A stretch of DNA of 64,000 nt from Polynucleobacter sp. MG-5-Ahmo-C2 (lineage in GTDB: Bacteria > Pseudomonadota > Gammaproteobacteria > Burkholderiales > Burkholderiaceae): NCBI RefSeq assembly GCF_018687735.1, contig NZ_CP061304.1, positions 1,674,001 through 1,738,000 on the forward strand, read 5' to 3'. This document shows, piece after piece, positions 17,249-27,208 of this stretch; the first letter of the stretch is position 1, and each line of letters starts with the position of its first letter. The translations under genes were made by a program, and so were the position numbers. The notes beneath the pieces were generated by a model. The model searched no databases and was not told where the DNA came from. It was given only the letters and a program-made list of their open reading frames with translations.

Positions 17249-18682
17249 ATGCGCCAATTTCTAAAGAATTTCGCTCTCATTACAGTCGGCTTGATTGCTG
17301 GGGTAGCAGCCACCATTCAACTTTCAGCAACCGCTCAACAAGGTGCGCAACTGCCACTTGATGAGCTTCGCACACTCTCTAACGTCTTTGCGCAAATCAA
17401 GCGTGAGTACGTTGAACCGATTGAAGACAAGCAACTATTAACTGATGCTGTCAAGGGAATGGTTAGCAGCCTTGACCCGCACTCAACTTTTCTCGACAAA
17501 AAAGATTTTGCTGAAATGCAAGAGGCAACTTCAGGAAAGTTTGCTGGTCTCGGAATAGAAATCACCTCCGAAGATGGTGTTGTAAAGGTTCTCAATCCGA
17601 TTGAAGACAGCCCTGCTGCACGTGCTGGATTACAGGCAGGCGACCTCATTACCCGCTTAGATGACAAGCCCGTACGCGGTATGTCGCTGGATAAAGCAGT
17701 GCGTACCATGCGCGGCACACCAGGTACTAAAATTACCTTAACCGTATATCGTAAGAGTGAAGAGCGCAGCTTTCCAGTCACTATTACTCGCGCAGAAATT
17801 AAAGTGCAGTCTGTCAAAGCCAAAATTCTGGATAACGACATTGCATGGGTTCGAGTAACGAGTTTCCAAGAGCGTACCGTCCCAGACCTCGCTAAAAAAT
17901 TAACCGATTTAGCCACTCAAGACCCAAAACTCAAAGGCATCATTCTTGACCTCCGGAATAATGGTGGCGGCCTTCTGCAAGGCGCGGTTGGTGTGGCTGC
18001 AGCTTTTTTGCCTGCGGATGTGGTGGTGGTTTCCACTAAAGGTCAGGCGCCTGACTCTAAACAAGTATTTAATGCCACGCCAGCCATGTATCGCTTAAGT
18101 GAGCCCGGCGACCCATTAGCCGGTGTACCAGAGATTTTCAAGAAGTTACCAATGGTTGTCTTGGTTAATGCCTATTCAGCCTCTGCTTCTGAGATTGTTG
18201 CTGGCGCATTACAAGACTACAAACGCGCAACCATTATTGGTAAGACAACCTTTGGTAAGGGTTCCGTTCAGACTGTACGCCCACTGACCAATGACTCTGC
18301 CCTCAAGATCACAACCGCCTACTACTACACGCCAAGCGGAAAATCGATCCAGGCATTTGGTGTTAAACCTGATATCCCTGTGGATCAAAACAAAGATGGC
18401 GATCCAGACGATGTCCTTATTACTCGTGAAATTGATAGTGAAAAGCATCTACGCAATAAGCAATCTGCTGAAGACAAGCTGATTAAAGATCGTGAACAAC
18501 GTCGCCTCGAAGAGTTACAGCGCATTGAAGACAAGAATGCGAAGAAAACTCCTGAAGAGAAAGAAAAAGATAAGAACAAAAAGCCGCCTGAACTTGGTAG
18601 TGCAGATGACTTCATGCTTTCACAGGCAGTTGCATTCATTAACGGTCAGCCGGTGAAGCGCTCTTCATCCAAGCTCGAGTAA
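17249..18682 (+). CDS. Carboxy-terminal processing peptidase (S41 family, CtpA-like)
   Basis: Periplasmic serine protease that trims C-terminal ends of target proteins. The 477 residues have an N-terminal signal or anchor helix (about 7-28), a PDZ domain (about 95-170, with SPAARAGLQAGDLI), and the S41 core: LDLRNNGGG at 234-242, the catalytic SASASE at 310-315 and the general-base lysine K337 in FGKGSVQ. A charged low-complexity stretch rich in Glu and Lys (about 395-450) follows before the C-terminal end. It lies between gpmA and moeB, a common order in betaproteobacteria. Confidence 0.96.
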   Translation: MRQFLKNFALITVGLIAGVAATIQLSATAQQGAQLPLDELRTLSNVFAQIKREYVEPIEDKQLLTDAVKGMVSSLDPHSTFLDKKDFAEMQEATSGKFAGLGIEITSEDGVVKVLNPIEDSPAARAGLQAGDLITRLDDKPVRGMSLDKAVRTMRGTPGTKITLTVYRKSEERSFPVTITRAEIKVQSVKAKILDNDIAWVRVTSFQERTVPDLAKKLTDLATQDPKLKGIILDLRNNGGGLLQGAVGVAAAFLPADVVVVSTKGQAPDSKQVFNATPAMYRLSEPGDPLAGVPEIFKKLPMVVLVNAYSASASEIVAGALQDYKRATIIGKTTFGKGSVQTVRPLTNDSALKITTAYYYTPSGKSIQAFGVKPDIPVDQNKDGDPDDVLITREIDSEKHLRNKQSAEDKLIKDREQRRLEELQRIEDKNAKKTPEEKEKDKNKKPPELGSADDFMLSQAVAFINGQPVKRSSSKLE

Positions 18683-18703
18683 TTTTCATTTTCTGGCCCG
18701 CAG

Positions 18704-19456
18704 ATGAATGATGAGCAGTTACTTCGATACTCAAGGCATTTACTGCTTGAAGAAATCGATGTTGGAGGCCAAGAAAAGCTTTTAGAATCTCATGCTCTAG
18801 TCATTGGTGCTGGCGGCCTTGGAAGTGCGGCAGCGCCATACCTAGCTGCTGCCGGTATTGGCCATATCACCCTGCTGGATCATGATCAAGTCGAGCTGAC
18901 TAATCTACAACGCCAAATCATGCACACCGAACAAAATGTAGGTAAGAGTAAGGTCGATTCAGGAAAAGCGTTCTTGCAAAAATTAAACTCGGGTATTCAT
19001 ATTGAAACGATTGAGGCTAAAGCAACGTCGTCGCTCCTGGATGAATTATTGCCAAGCGTTGATGTCGTTTTAGATTGCACCGATAATTTTGCAACGCGCC
19101 ACCTCATTAATGCTGGCTGTGTAAACCATCAAACTCCATTGGTTTCTGGATCGGCACTTCGCTTTGATGGACAGATCAGCGTATTTGACCCGCGCAATTC
19201 CACATCCCCCTGTTATGCCTGCGTCTTTTCACCCGATGAAAACTTTGAAGAAGTAAGTTGCTCTTCGATGGGAATTTTTTCACCGCTGGTAGGTATTGTT
19301 GGTGCAATGCAAGCGGCTCAAGCCATTCAAGTGCTAGCGGGTTTTGGAGAAGTCTTGATAGGGCGTATGTTGCTGTGGAATGCGCGCACTACCCAAGTAG
19401 ATGAATTTAAAATCTCCCGCAATCCCGAATGCTCGGTTTGCGGCAAAGCGCATTAA
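18704..19456 (+). CDS. moeB: ThiF/MoeB/HesA family adenylyltransferase
   Basis: E1-like enzyme that adenylates the C-terminus of a sulfur-carrier protein (MoaD or ThiS). The 250 residues show the ATP-binding GAGGLGSAA (35-43), DHDQVELTNLQRQ, the Asp of DCTDNFATR, and two CxxC pairs for structural zinc (CYAC and the C-terminal CSVC). Sequence alone does not separate MoeB from ThiF, so the symbol is provisional. The stop codon overlaps the ptsI stop: both use the palindrome TTAA at 19453-19456. Confidence 0.92.
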   Translation: MNDEQLLRYSRHLLLEEIDVGGQEKLLESHALVIGAGGLGSAAAPYLAAAGIGHITLLDHDQVELTNLQRQIMHTEQNVGKSKVDSGKAFLQKLNSGIHIETIEAKATSSLLDELLPSVDVVLDCTDNFATRHLINAGCVNHQTPLVSGSALRFDGQISVFDPRNSTSPCYACVFSPDENFEEVSCSSMGIFSPLVGIVGAMQAAQAIQVLAGFGEVLIGRMLLWNARTTQVDEFKISRNPECSVCGKAH

Positions 19457-21207
19457 GCCATCAGGCGCTCTAAAGCTTTAGCCTGGTCTTCCGGCTCATA
19501 AGCCTTCAAGACCCTTGGAACACGGGCCTTCAATAAACCCACGTTTGCTTTTAAGATTTCACGCTTAACCAATAGCAGCTGACTGAAGTGCATCGAAAAA
19601 TCCGTCAATCCCAGGGCGAGTAACAATCTCGTCAAGGAAGGGTCTCCAGCCATCTCGCCACATACCGCAATGGGCACATCGGCGCGTTTCGCTTGCTCAA
19701 TCACATTGGCCAGTAAATTTAAAATTGCTGGATGCAGCGGGTCATACAGATGGGCCACAGCATGATCAGCACGGTCGATTGCCAAGGTGTACTGAATTAA
19801 ATCATTTGTGCCAATAGATAAAAAATCGAAACGATTGATAAATAGAGGTAGGACCAAAGCGGCGGCCGGGATTTCAATCATGGCGCCCACCTGAATATTG
19901 GCATTAAACGCCTGACCACGTTGATGAAGTTGTTGCTTCGCTTTTTCAATTAAGCGGAAAGTTTCATCAATCTCTTTGGCGTGAGCCAACATCGGAATCA
20001 TGATGCGAGCTTGACCGTATGCAGAAGCCCGCAAGATCGCTCGCAACTGGGTTAAAAAGATTTCTGGCTCAGTTAAAGACCAACGAATTGCCCGCAAGCC
20101 CAATGGGGATGTACCCGTTTGAGATACATCACTACCACCAGCACCCAATGCTTTATCGGCACCAACGTCAATTGTTCTAATATTGACAGGCAGGCCATGC
20201 ATCAAATCCACCACACGGCGGTACTCTAAAAATTGTTGCTCCTCGTCGGGCAGCGCTTGCTGGCGATCCATGAACAAAAACTCGGAGCGGAATAAACCAA
20301 CACCGACGGCGCCTAATTTCACAGCTTGAATGGCGTCCTCAGGTAACTCAATGTTGGCAAATAACTCAATCTGAACGCGATCCGCTGTTTCAGTCTTAGC
20401 ATGCTTGAGCTGCTGTAACTTACGAGCTTCTTTGATGCCCTGAGTTTGTAACTTGCGGTATTCCTCAAGCAACTTTTCATCTGGAGCTACGACTACAACC
20501 CCTTGCTCACCATCTAAGACCAACCAATCGCCATGGCGAATCATTTCGCTAGCATGGCGCACGCCTACTACCGCAGGAATCTCCATGCTACGAGCAACAA
20601 TGGCGGTATGAGAGGTCTTGCCGCCGAGGTCCGTTACAAAACCAGTAAAGGCGAACTCCTTAAAGCGCAACATATCGTGAGGCGCAATATCGTGAGCCAC
20701 GATAATCGAATCAACACCTAAATCACTCGGGGACATCATGTCAGTGCTATCGAGCGCATCTTTTTTCTGCGCATTTAAGGCTTTAATTACTCGCTCAGCT
20801 ACTTGACGAATATCGTTGGCACGCTCTTTTAAATAAGGGTCTTCAATTTCAGAAAACTGCTCCAACAAATCATTTAGTTCAGTTGTGAGAGCCCAGGCAG
20901 CATTCATGCGCTGAGAGCGAATTAACATGATCGGCTTCTCGGCTAAGGCCGGATCAGCAAGAATCATGCCATGCACATCTAAGAACGCAGCCATTTCTTG
21001 TGGTGCATCTTTTGGGAGACCATCGCGTAGTTGGTTGAGCTCTTGGCGAACCTGATCAAAAGCATCTAGTAACTTTCGCGCCTCAGACTCTTCTTTGCCT
21101 GGCTCAACTAAATAGTGACTAACCTCTAATGCTGCATGAGAAATCAGTACGGCCTTGCCAATTGCAATCCCTTTTGATACCGGAATTCCGTGCAAGGCAA
21201 AAGTCAT
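19453..21207 (-). CDS. ptsI: Phosphoenolpyruvate-protein phosphotransferase (PTS Enzyme I)
   Basis: Enzyme I autophosphorylates from PEP and passes the phosphate to HPr. The 584 residues include the phosphohistidine H200 in GGKTSHTAIVARS, the PEP-binding GVGLFRSEFLFM, and the C-terminal VCGEMAGDP region with the catalytic Cys. It begins 3 bases after the ptsH stop. No sugar-specific EIIB or EIIC gene is nearby, so the pathway here is probably regulatory and not for sugar uptake. Confidence 0.97.
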   Translation of the reverse strand: MTFALHGIPVSKGIAIGKAVLISHAALEVSHYLVEPGKEESEARKLLDAFDQVRQELNQLRDGLPKDAPQEMAAFLDVHGMILADPALAEKPIMLIRSQRMNAAWALTTELNDLLEQFSEIEDPYLKERANDIRQVAERVIKALNAQKKDALDSTDMMSPSDLGVDSIIVAHDIAPHDMLRFKEFAFTGFVTDLGGKTSHTAIVARSMEIPAVVGVRHASEMIRHGDWLVLDGEQGVVVVAPDEKLLEEYRKLQTQGIKEARKLQQLKHAKTETADRVQIELFANIELPEDAIQAVKLGAVGVGLFRSEFLFMDRQQALPDEEQQFLEYRRVVDLMHGLPVNIRTIDVGADKALGAGGSDVSQTGTSPLGLRAIRWSLTEPEIFLTQLRAILRASAYGQARIMIPMLAHAKEIDETFRLIEKAKQQLHQRGQAFNANIQVGAMIEIPAAALVLPLFINRFDFLSIGTNDLIQYTLAIDRADHAVAHLYDPLHPAILNLLANVIEQAKRADVPIAVCGEMAGDPSLTRLLLALGLTDFSMHFSQLLLVKREILKANVGLLKARVPRVLKAYEPEDQAKALERLMA

Positions 21208-21210
21208 TTT

Positions 21211-21480
21211 TTACTCGCCTTCACCAAAGCGGTTATTGATTAATTCTGTCAGAGCTTGCATTGCCTCATCGGCCCGATCGCCAACTGTTTCGAGTGTTAC
21301 TGTGCTGCCAATACCAGCCGCTAACATCATGACACCCATAATGCTCTTAGCATTGATTTGACGCCCATTGCGTGACAACAGTATTTCACACGGAAACTGC
21401 GCAGCCAATTGAGAGAGCTTGGCAGAAGCGCGAGCATGTAAGCCTAATTTATTAATGATTTCGATTTCTGCGACTGGCAT
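21211..21480 (-). CDS. ptsH: Phosphocarrier protein HPr
   Basis: An 89-residue phosphocarrier with the active-site H15 in the GLHARASAKL motif and the regulatory serine S46 in AKSIMGVMML. Both sites being present suggests control by EI phosphorylation and by an HPr kinase encoded elsewhere. It lies between the EIIA and EI genes in a gshA-gshB-EIIA-ptsH-ptsI minus-strand operon. Confidence 0.97.
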   Translation of the reverse strand: MPVAEIEIINKLGLHARASAKLSQLAAQFPCEILLSRNGRQINAKSIMGVMMLAAGIGSTVTLETVGDRADEAMQALTELINNRFGEGE

Positions 21481-21499
21481 TACGTGTGGGGCTCCTTAA

Positions 21500-21922
21500 T
21501 TATTGTTCTTCAACCTTGGCACCTAGACGCAAGATCCCATGCTGACCTCCAGCAAGCGCCTTTTGTGCCAATTCCTCTAAACCTTCGCCACGATGAGTAA
21601 TGCAGCGCATCAGCATTGGCAGATTTAAACCCGCAAGCACAATCACAGGGGCATTTAATCCTGATAAGGGACCAAGCGCTTCCAGCCTTGATGCTACGTT
21701 CGCTGGGGTTGCCCCCATCACATCAGTCAGAATGAGTACGCCACTCCCTGTATTCACTCCGTAAGCCGCCTTCATTACTCGATCAAAGCTGGCTTTGGTA
21801 TCTTCATGAGGAGGTATATCAACTGCCCTTACGCGCTCAGGCACTACGCCATAGGTGTGCTCAGCAAATCCGAGCATTGCACTCGCAACTGGCGTGTGGG
21901 CAACAATGACAATTCCAACCAT
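21500..21922 (-). CDS. PTS EIIA component, mannose family
   Basis: A 140-residue EIIA(Man)-type domain starting at the ATG at 21922 (MVGIVIVAHTPVAS), one base after the gshB stop; a longer frame into gshB is rejected. The expected phospho-accepting histidine is H9. LTDVMGATPANVASRL and the GLNLPML segment match the family. In betaproteobacteria this lone EIIA, with EI and HPr but no permease, is thought to act as a regulator. The targets are not evident from the sequence. Confidence 0.93.
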   Translation of the reverse strand: MVGIVIVAHTPVASAMLGFAEHTYGVVPERVRAVDIPPHEDTKASFDRVMKAAYGVNTGSGVLILTDVMGATPANVASRLEALGPLSGLNAPVIVLAGLNLPMLMRCITHRGEGLEELAQKALAGGQHGILRLGAKVEEQ

Positions 21923-21923
21923 G

Positions 21924-22865
21924 TTATGACAATGCCTTCTCAAGCGCTTTTAAGAAAAACTGTGGAACATCAAACCCACTTTGCTCTGTAATTTCAACAA
22001 AGCAAGTAGGGCTAGTAACGTTGATTTCTGTAAGGTAACCACCGATTAAGTCTAGTCCAACCAAGAATAAACCACGCTGATTCAGAATAGGCGCCAGTCT
22101 TTCTGCAATCTTCTTTTCAGCATCTGTGAGAGGCATAGCAACGCCTTTACCTCCGGCTGCTAAATTACCGCGAATCTCGCTACCCTGCGGAATACGCGCC
22201 AAACTAAAGGGCACAACCTCGCCGCCGATTAACAATACCCGCTTGTCACCCTGGGCTATCTCTGGCAAAAAGCGCTGCACCATCAAGGTTCTAGCTCCGT
22301 TCTCACCAAGCGTTTCTACAATGCTGGCTAGATTTAAACCATCAGAACCCACGCGGAACACTCCCATACCGCCCATACCATCCAAGGGTTTAATCACGAT
22401 ATCGCGATGCGTCTGATGAAACGCTTCGACTGCACTGAGTTCACGAGTGACCAATGTCGGTGGAATGAGTTCCGGGAATTCAGTAATAGATAACTTTTCT
22501 GAGTGATCACGTACAGCTGCAGGATTATTAAATACTTTCGCACCCTGACGGACTGCAGCCGATAACAACCATGTCGTATTGAGATACTCAATATCAAATG
22601 GTGGATCGGTACGCATCAGCACTGCGGAAAACGACTTAAGCGAGCGTGACTCCATCACCCCAAGCTCAAACCATGATGTAGAGCTTGGCTTTACAAGCAG
22701 AGTTTGACAATCCGCCACAACGAGATCATCTCTCCATAAAATATTACGGCTCTGACAAAACCATAAACGATGGCCCAACTCCTGAGCGGCACGCATCATC
22801 GCCAAAGTAGAATCTTTTTTAAACTTAAAAGATTCAAGGGGATCAGCGATGAATAAAAAGTCCAT
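21924..22865 (-). CDS. gshB: Glutathione synthetase
   Basis: ATP-grasp enzyme joining gamma-glutamylcysteine and glycine. The 313-residue product begins MDFLFIADPLESFKFKKDSTLAMM, the family N-terminus, and contains VIKPLDGMGGMGVFRV (ATP-binding), the RFLPEIAQGDKRVLLIGGE region and EINVTSPTCFVEI near the C-terminus. It follows gshA by 15 bases, giving a two-gene glutathione pathway. A glutathione peroxidase, a GST, glutaredoxin and an MBL hydrolase elsewhere in the window could draw on the glutathione it makes. Confidence 0.97.
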   Translation of the reverse strand: MDFLFIADPLESFKFKKDSTLAMMRAAQELGHRLWFCQSRNILWRDDLVVADCQTLLVKPSSTSWFELGVMESRSLKSFSAVLMRTDPPFDIEYLNTTWLLSAAVRQGAKVFNNPAAVRDHSEKLSITEFPELIPPTLVTRELSAVEAFHQTHRDIVIKPLDGMGGMGVFRVGSDGLNLASIVETLGENGARTLMVQRFLPEIAQGDKRVLLIGGEVVPFSLARIPQGSEIRGNLAAGGKGVAMPLTDAEKKIAERLAPILNQRGLFLVGLDLIGGYLTEINVTSPTCFVEITEQSGFDVPQFFLKALEKALS

Positions 22866-22880
22866 AGTCTTCTAGATCAA

Positions 22881-24179
22881 TTAGGCCGCTTCGGCATCTG
22901 GATCTGTGCGCTCAAGCTCCAATGAAGCCGCTAGCAAGGCTAGGCGCGCAACCACCCCATATAAATAGAACCGGTTTGGAGCTGCGCTACCAGGCTTAGC
23001 ACTCATGTCTGGCATCGAGTTTTGCTCAAACGCCAGGGGCACAAAATGCATACCAGGCGCATTTAAGTTTTCATCTGGACCACGATCAGTATGAACCCGA
23101 TAGAAGCCGCCAATGACGTAGCGATCAATCATATATACCACCGGCTCTGCGACTGCCTCGTTGACTTTCTCAAAGGTATAGACACCCTCTTGGATGAGAA
23201 CATCGCTTACCTCCAGGCCCTCTTTAACCACGCTCATCTTATTGCGGTCTTTACGGTTCAAGCCTTTTAATTGTGAGGGATCATTAACCACCATGACACC
23301 CATGCCATAAGTACCAGCATCCGCTTTGACTACGACATAAGGCTTTTCTTTAATGCCGTATTCACGATATTTCTTGGCCGTCTTTTTCAGGACTTGCTCT
23401 ACTGCAGCTTGTAATTCTTCCTCGCCCTTGCGCTCATGAAAATTCACATTCGAGCAACTTGCAAAATAAGGATTAATCATCCAGGAATCGATATCAACGA
23501 CCTTAGCAAACTTTTTAGCAACCTCTTCATAAGCGGCAAAGTGATTCGACTTGCGACGTACGTGCCAACCTGCATGCAATCCAGGCAGCAAATACTGCTC
23601 ATGCAAGTTTTCCAAAATCGGCGGAATCCCAGCAGACAAATCGTTGTTCAACAAAATAGAGCAAGGATCAAAATCTTTTAGGCCTAGGCGTTGCTTCTTG
23701 AGGCCTAAACGAGATAGGGGCTCCATTAATAGACGATTACCATCTGGCAACTCAATCCAGGTTGGCTTTTTAATCTCTTCCGAAAAAGTACCCAAGCGGA
23801 CATTCAAGCCAGCTTGACGCAAGATAGAGGACAAACGCGCAATGTTTTGCAAATAGAAAGTATTGCGAGTATGGCGCTCCGGAATTAATAATAAATTTTT
23901 AGCTTCCGGGCAGATCTTTTCAATTGCAGCCATCGCCGCTTGAACTGCCAAGGGCAACATTTGAGGCGAGAGATTATTAAACCCGCCTGGGAAGAGATTG
24001 GTATCTACCGGGGCCAGCTTAAATCCTGAATTACGTAAATCAACTGAGCAGTAGAACGGCGGGGTATGTTCTTGCCATTCCAATCTGAACCAACGCTCAA
24101 TAGTTGGGGTCGCTTCTAGAACCTTTGACTCTAATTCGAGCAAAGGACCGCTTAGGGCTGTGATGAGATGTGGAACCAT
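22881..24179 (-). CDS. gshA: Glutamate-cysteine ligase (GshA, Thiobacillus-type family)
   Basis: First step of glutathione synthesis. The 432-residue protein is not the E. coli-type GshA; it resembles the shorter proteobacterial family first described from Acidithiobacillus. Supportive stretches are FYCSVDLRNSGFKLAPVDTN, KADAGTYGMGVMVV (probable nucleotide-binding loop), DVLIQEGVYTFE and GGFYRVHTD. Its position directly before gshB is the strongest support for the function. It is the first gene of the minus operon that continues to ptsI. Confidence 0.93.
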   Translation of the reverse strand: MVPHLITALSGPLLELESKVLEATPTIERWFRLEWQEHTPPFYCSVDLRNSGFKLAPVDTNLFPGGFNNLSPQMLPLAVQAAMAAIEKICPEAKNLLLIPERHTRNTFYLQNIARLSSILRQAGLNVRLGTFSEEIKKPTWIELPDGNRLLMEPLSRLGLKKQRLGLKDFDPCSILLNNDLSAGIPPILENLHEQYLLPGLHAGWHVRRKSNHFAAYEEVAKKFAKVVDIDSWMINPYFASCSNVNFHERKGEEELQAAVEQVLKKTAKKYREYGIKEKPYVVVKADAGTYGMGVMVVNDPSQLKGLNRKDRNKMSVVKEGLEVSDVLIQEGVYTFEKVNEAVAEPVVYMIDRYVIGGFYRVHTDRGPDENLNAPGMHFVPLAFEQNSMPDMSAKPGSAAPNRFYLYGVVARLALLAASLELERTDPDAEAA

Positions 24180-24200
24180 TCCACCATTGTAAGATTATTA

Positions 24201-24231
24201 AAAGAAAGACGCGGGATCCTAGGATCCCGCG
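24201..24231 (-). terminator. Rho-independent terminator after amtB
   Basis: A perfect 22-base palindrome (24210-24231, arms CGCGGGATCC and GGATCCCGCG around TA) is followed on the minus strand by the T-rich tract TCTTTCTTTT (24209-24200). It lies about 50 bases past the amtB stop and separates the nitrogen module from gshA. Confidence 0.85.
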
Positions 24232-24283
24232 CTTAAAACCAGGCAGCGAATGAAAGCCGCCCAGTGAGGGGTAAATCTACAGA

Positions 24284-25768
24284 TTAAGACTCGTAGGCAG
24301 ACTCACCATGTGAGCTGATATCCAAGCCTTCGCGCTCTTCTTCTTCCTTCACACGCAAACCGATCACGATATCGATCAATTTGAATGCTATGTAAGAAAC
24401 CACGCCAGACCAGATCAAAGTGGTAATCACACCTTGAGCCTGGATCCACAATTGGCTAGCAATAGAGTAGTCAGGAGCAACAGCATTTGCTACGTAATCC
24501 CAGATGCCAGAGCCGCCTAATGCTGGATCGGCAAATACACCGGTCAACAACGCACCAGAGATACCGCCTACGCCGTGTACACCGAATACATCTAAGCTGT
24601 CATCAGAGCCCAAGATTTTCTTGAGACCGGTAACACCCCAGAGGCAAACTACACCAGCAAATAGGCCGATTGCGATTGAACCCATTGGGCCAGCAAAACC
24701 AGCAGCAGGAGTAATAGCAACTAAACCAGCTACGCAACCAGAAGCAGCACCCAACATGGATGGCTTACCTTTGAGAACCCACTCAGCAACAGACCAGCCC
24801 AAAACAGCAGCAGCCGTAGCCAAATATGTATTCACGAAAGCCAATGCTGCGCTACCGTTTGCTTCGAGTGCAGAACCGGCATTGAAGCCAAACCAACCAA
24901 ACCACAAGAGAGCGGCACCGGTCATTACATAGACTAAGTTGTGTGGCTTCATTGCTTCTTTACCGTAGCCAACACGCTTACCGATAACGTATGAACCTAC
25001 CAAGCCGGCAACAGCAGCATTGATATGAACAACGGTACCGCCAGCAAAGTCGAGAACACCTTTTTGCCACAACCAACCAGCACGAGCAGTAATAGCCTCA
25101 AGTGATGCAGCATCTTTGATGTCATCAGGACCAGGCCAGAACCAAACCATGTGAGCGATTGGCAAGTAGCTAAATGTGAACCAAATGATCATGAATATCA
25201 AAATTGCAGAGAACTTAGCGCGCTCAGCAAAGGAACCAATGATCAAGCAGCAAGTAATGGTTGCGAACACTGCCTGGAAAGCCATGAACACAAACTCAGG
25301 AATCACAACACCTTTACTAAAGGTTGCTGCTACTGAGTCCGGAGTCATACCGCCCAAGAACAAACGATCAAGTCCGCCAACAAATGGCCCACCTTCTGTG
25401 AATGCAAAGCTATAGCCATAAATAGCCCACAGCACTGTAATCAAAGAGAACACCATGAAACATTGCATGCAGATCGACAGAATGTTTTTGCTACGTGTTA
25501 AACCACCGTAGAACAAAGCCAAACCAGGAAGCGTCATTAACAGCACTAATGCTGTACAGACCATCATCCATGCGGTGTCGGCTTTATTGCACTTTTCAGA
25601 GCAAAGAACAGGCGCAGGTTCTGCAGCAGCAGGAGTTGCGGCAGGAGCAGTAACTGCTGGTTTTTTAACTTCATCAGCATGCGCTGGCGAAGTAACAATC
25701 ACACCAGTAGCACCAATAGCCAAAGCCATCACGCCGCCAGCTAGGAGTTTTTTCATCCAAGTTAACAT
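24284..25768 (-). CDS. amtB: Ammonium transporter AmtB
   Basis: Trimeric ammonium channel of the inner membrane. The ATG at 25768 is preceded by GAGAGG at good spacing and gives 494 residues; a longer frame would run through glnK and is rejected. A signal peptide (ending near SPAHA) is followed by an Ala/Pro-rich linker (about 27-50), then eleven hydrophobic segments from about residue 58. DFAGGTVVHINAAVAGL holds the first conserved pore His, and FGVHGVGGISGALLTGVF the second. The C-terminal tail ending in HGESAYES is where PII proteins dock. glnK precedes it by 13 bases. Confidence 0.97.
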   Translation of the reverse strand: MLTWMKKLLAGGVMALAIGATGVIVTSPAHADEVKKPAVTAPAATPAAAEPAPVLCSEKCNKADTAWMMVCTALVLLMTLPGLALFYGGLTRSKNILSICMQCFMVFSLITVLWAIYGYSFAFTEGGPFVGGLDRLFLGGMTPDSVAATFSKGVVIPEFVFMAFQAVFATITCCLIIGSFAERAKFSAILIFMIIWFTFSYLPIAHMVWFWPGPDDIKDAASLEAITARAGWLWQKGVLDFAGGTVVHINAAVAGLVGSYVIGKRVGYGKEAMKPHNLVYVMTGAALLWFGWFGFNAGSALEANGSAALAFVNTYLATAAAVLGWSVAEWVLKGKPSMLGAASGCVAGLVAITPAAGFAGPMGSIAIGLFAGVVCLWGVTGLKKILGSDDSLDVFGVHGVGGISGALLTGVFADPALGGSGIWDYVANAVAPDYSIASQLWIQAQGVITTLIWSGVVSYIAFKLIDIVIGLRVKEEEEREGLDISSHGESAYES

Positions 25769-25781
25769 TTTGAACCTCTCT

Positions 25782-26132
<351 letters not shown>

Positions 26133-26145
26133 TCAGAGGTGGAAA

Positions 26146-27096
26146 TTAGAAAGTTTTTGTCAAAGATACAACTGCGTTACCACGACCTTGGTTACCGTTA
26201 AGCGGCGTAGCGTATACATAAACGTTGCTAACCTTTTGTGCAGTAGTGCCAGTGTAATAAGCAGAACCGGACAAACCACCGCCAAAGTCTTTAGTCAAGC
26301 CCAACTTCCAATCAGCGTAGCTGAGGTTATAGGTGCCAGCTGGGCTAGACGTAGTTGCAGTCGCAGCAGCTTGAGTAATGTTATTGGGAACGTATTGGTA
26401 ACCAGCATGGGCATTCAAAGTGATGCCGTAAAAACCAGTGTCGTAGTTTGCAGTCAAGTCTGGGTACATTGAACCAGCACTGTTATAGATTCCAAATAAA
26501 TTGGTAGCTGCATATGAAACCTTCAAGAAGCCTGTTACAGGGCCAGCAGTAAAATTCTGCGCAGCATAGATTTCAGTTGTGCTTGGGTTGTAGCCCAAAA
26601 ACTGACGGGACGAGACTGCACCAGCATTACTTAAAGTGGTCGCATTGCCAGCATATGTATAGTTAGGCAGGCCGGAGGTTGGGTAGTAGTACTGCAAAAC
26701 ACCAACGTCAGTAGCAAAACCTTCAGCAATCAGTTCCTTTTTGAAACCAGCGTAGAAGTCCATCTCAATTGGACCAGTCACTGAAGCACCTGGTGTAGTT
26801 TGCTTGTTGCCGTAACCATTTGCACCGTAGCTGTCACTAATCCAGGAAATAGATGAGTTCCAGTTGCCCACATAGAAACCGCTCTCATGCGCGTAGTCAA
26901 AGCCGCCTTGAATTGCTGGTTTGTTATTGGTTTGTGTCAAACCACGATAGATGTAGTTACTTGCAACAGTTACGTTTGCTGTAATTGGGCTCACTTCTGG
27001 GGCTGCAGCCTCTTCAGCAAAAGCTGCTGTCGTTGCTACACCTGATAACAACGCTACTGCTGCCGCAGAGATTGCTGTCTTGTGCAAAGTTTTCAT
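26146..27096 (-). CDS. TorF family putative outer-membrane porin
   Basis: A 316-residue beta-barrel-type protein. A signal peptide (about 1-27, ending AAFA) precedes the family start: ANVTVASNYIYRGLTQTNNKPAIQGGFDY. Repeated alternating hydrophobic strands with aromatic belts and a C-terminal Phe (VVSLTKTF) fit an outer-membrane barrel. Proteins of this family are often encoded with glnK-amtB, where they are suspected to help nitrogen-compound entry; that role is inferred. It is the first gene of the TorF-glnK-amtB operon, and a 17-base NtrC-like site lies upstream. Confidence 0.9.
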   Translation of the reverse strand: MKTLHKTAISAAAVALLSGVATTAAFAEEAAAPEVSPITANVTVASNYIYRGLTQTNNKPAIQGGFDYAHESGFYVGNWNSSISWISDSYGANGYGNKQTTPGASVTGPIEMDFYAGFKKELIAEGFATDVGVLQYYYPTSGLPNYTYAGNATTLSNAGAVSSRQFLGYNPSTTEIYAAQNFTAGPVTGFLKVSYAATNLFGIYNSAGSMYPDLTANYDTGFYGITLNAHAGYQYVPNNITQAAATATTSSPAGTYNLSYADWKLGLTKDFGGGLSGSAYYTGTTAQKVSNVYVYATPLNGNQGRGNAVVSLTKTF

Positions 27097-27177
27097 GTAA
27101 TGCTCCTTACTGGTTGTAATAAAAAATGGGTTGAATGCTTATTGCATGTAGCGATATTGATGGTTGGAACGTTCATT

Positions 27178-27192
27178 GATTTGTCACAAATC
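27178..27192. promoter_or_regulatory. Perfect 15-base inverted repeat in the TorF-UbiK intergenic region, possible operator
   Basis: GATTTGT-C-ACAAATC is fully symmetric around one central base. It lies about 80 bases before the TorF start, where a promoter is expected. I do not recognise the regulator; it could also be chance. Confidence 0.4.
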
Positions 27193-27208
27193 CCCCTATT
27201 GAGGCATT

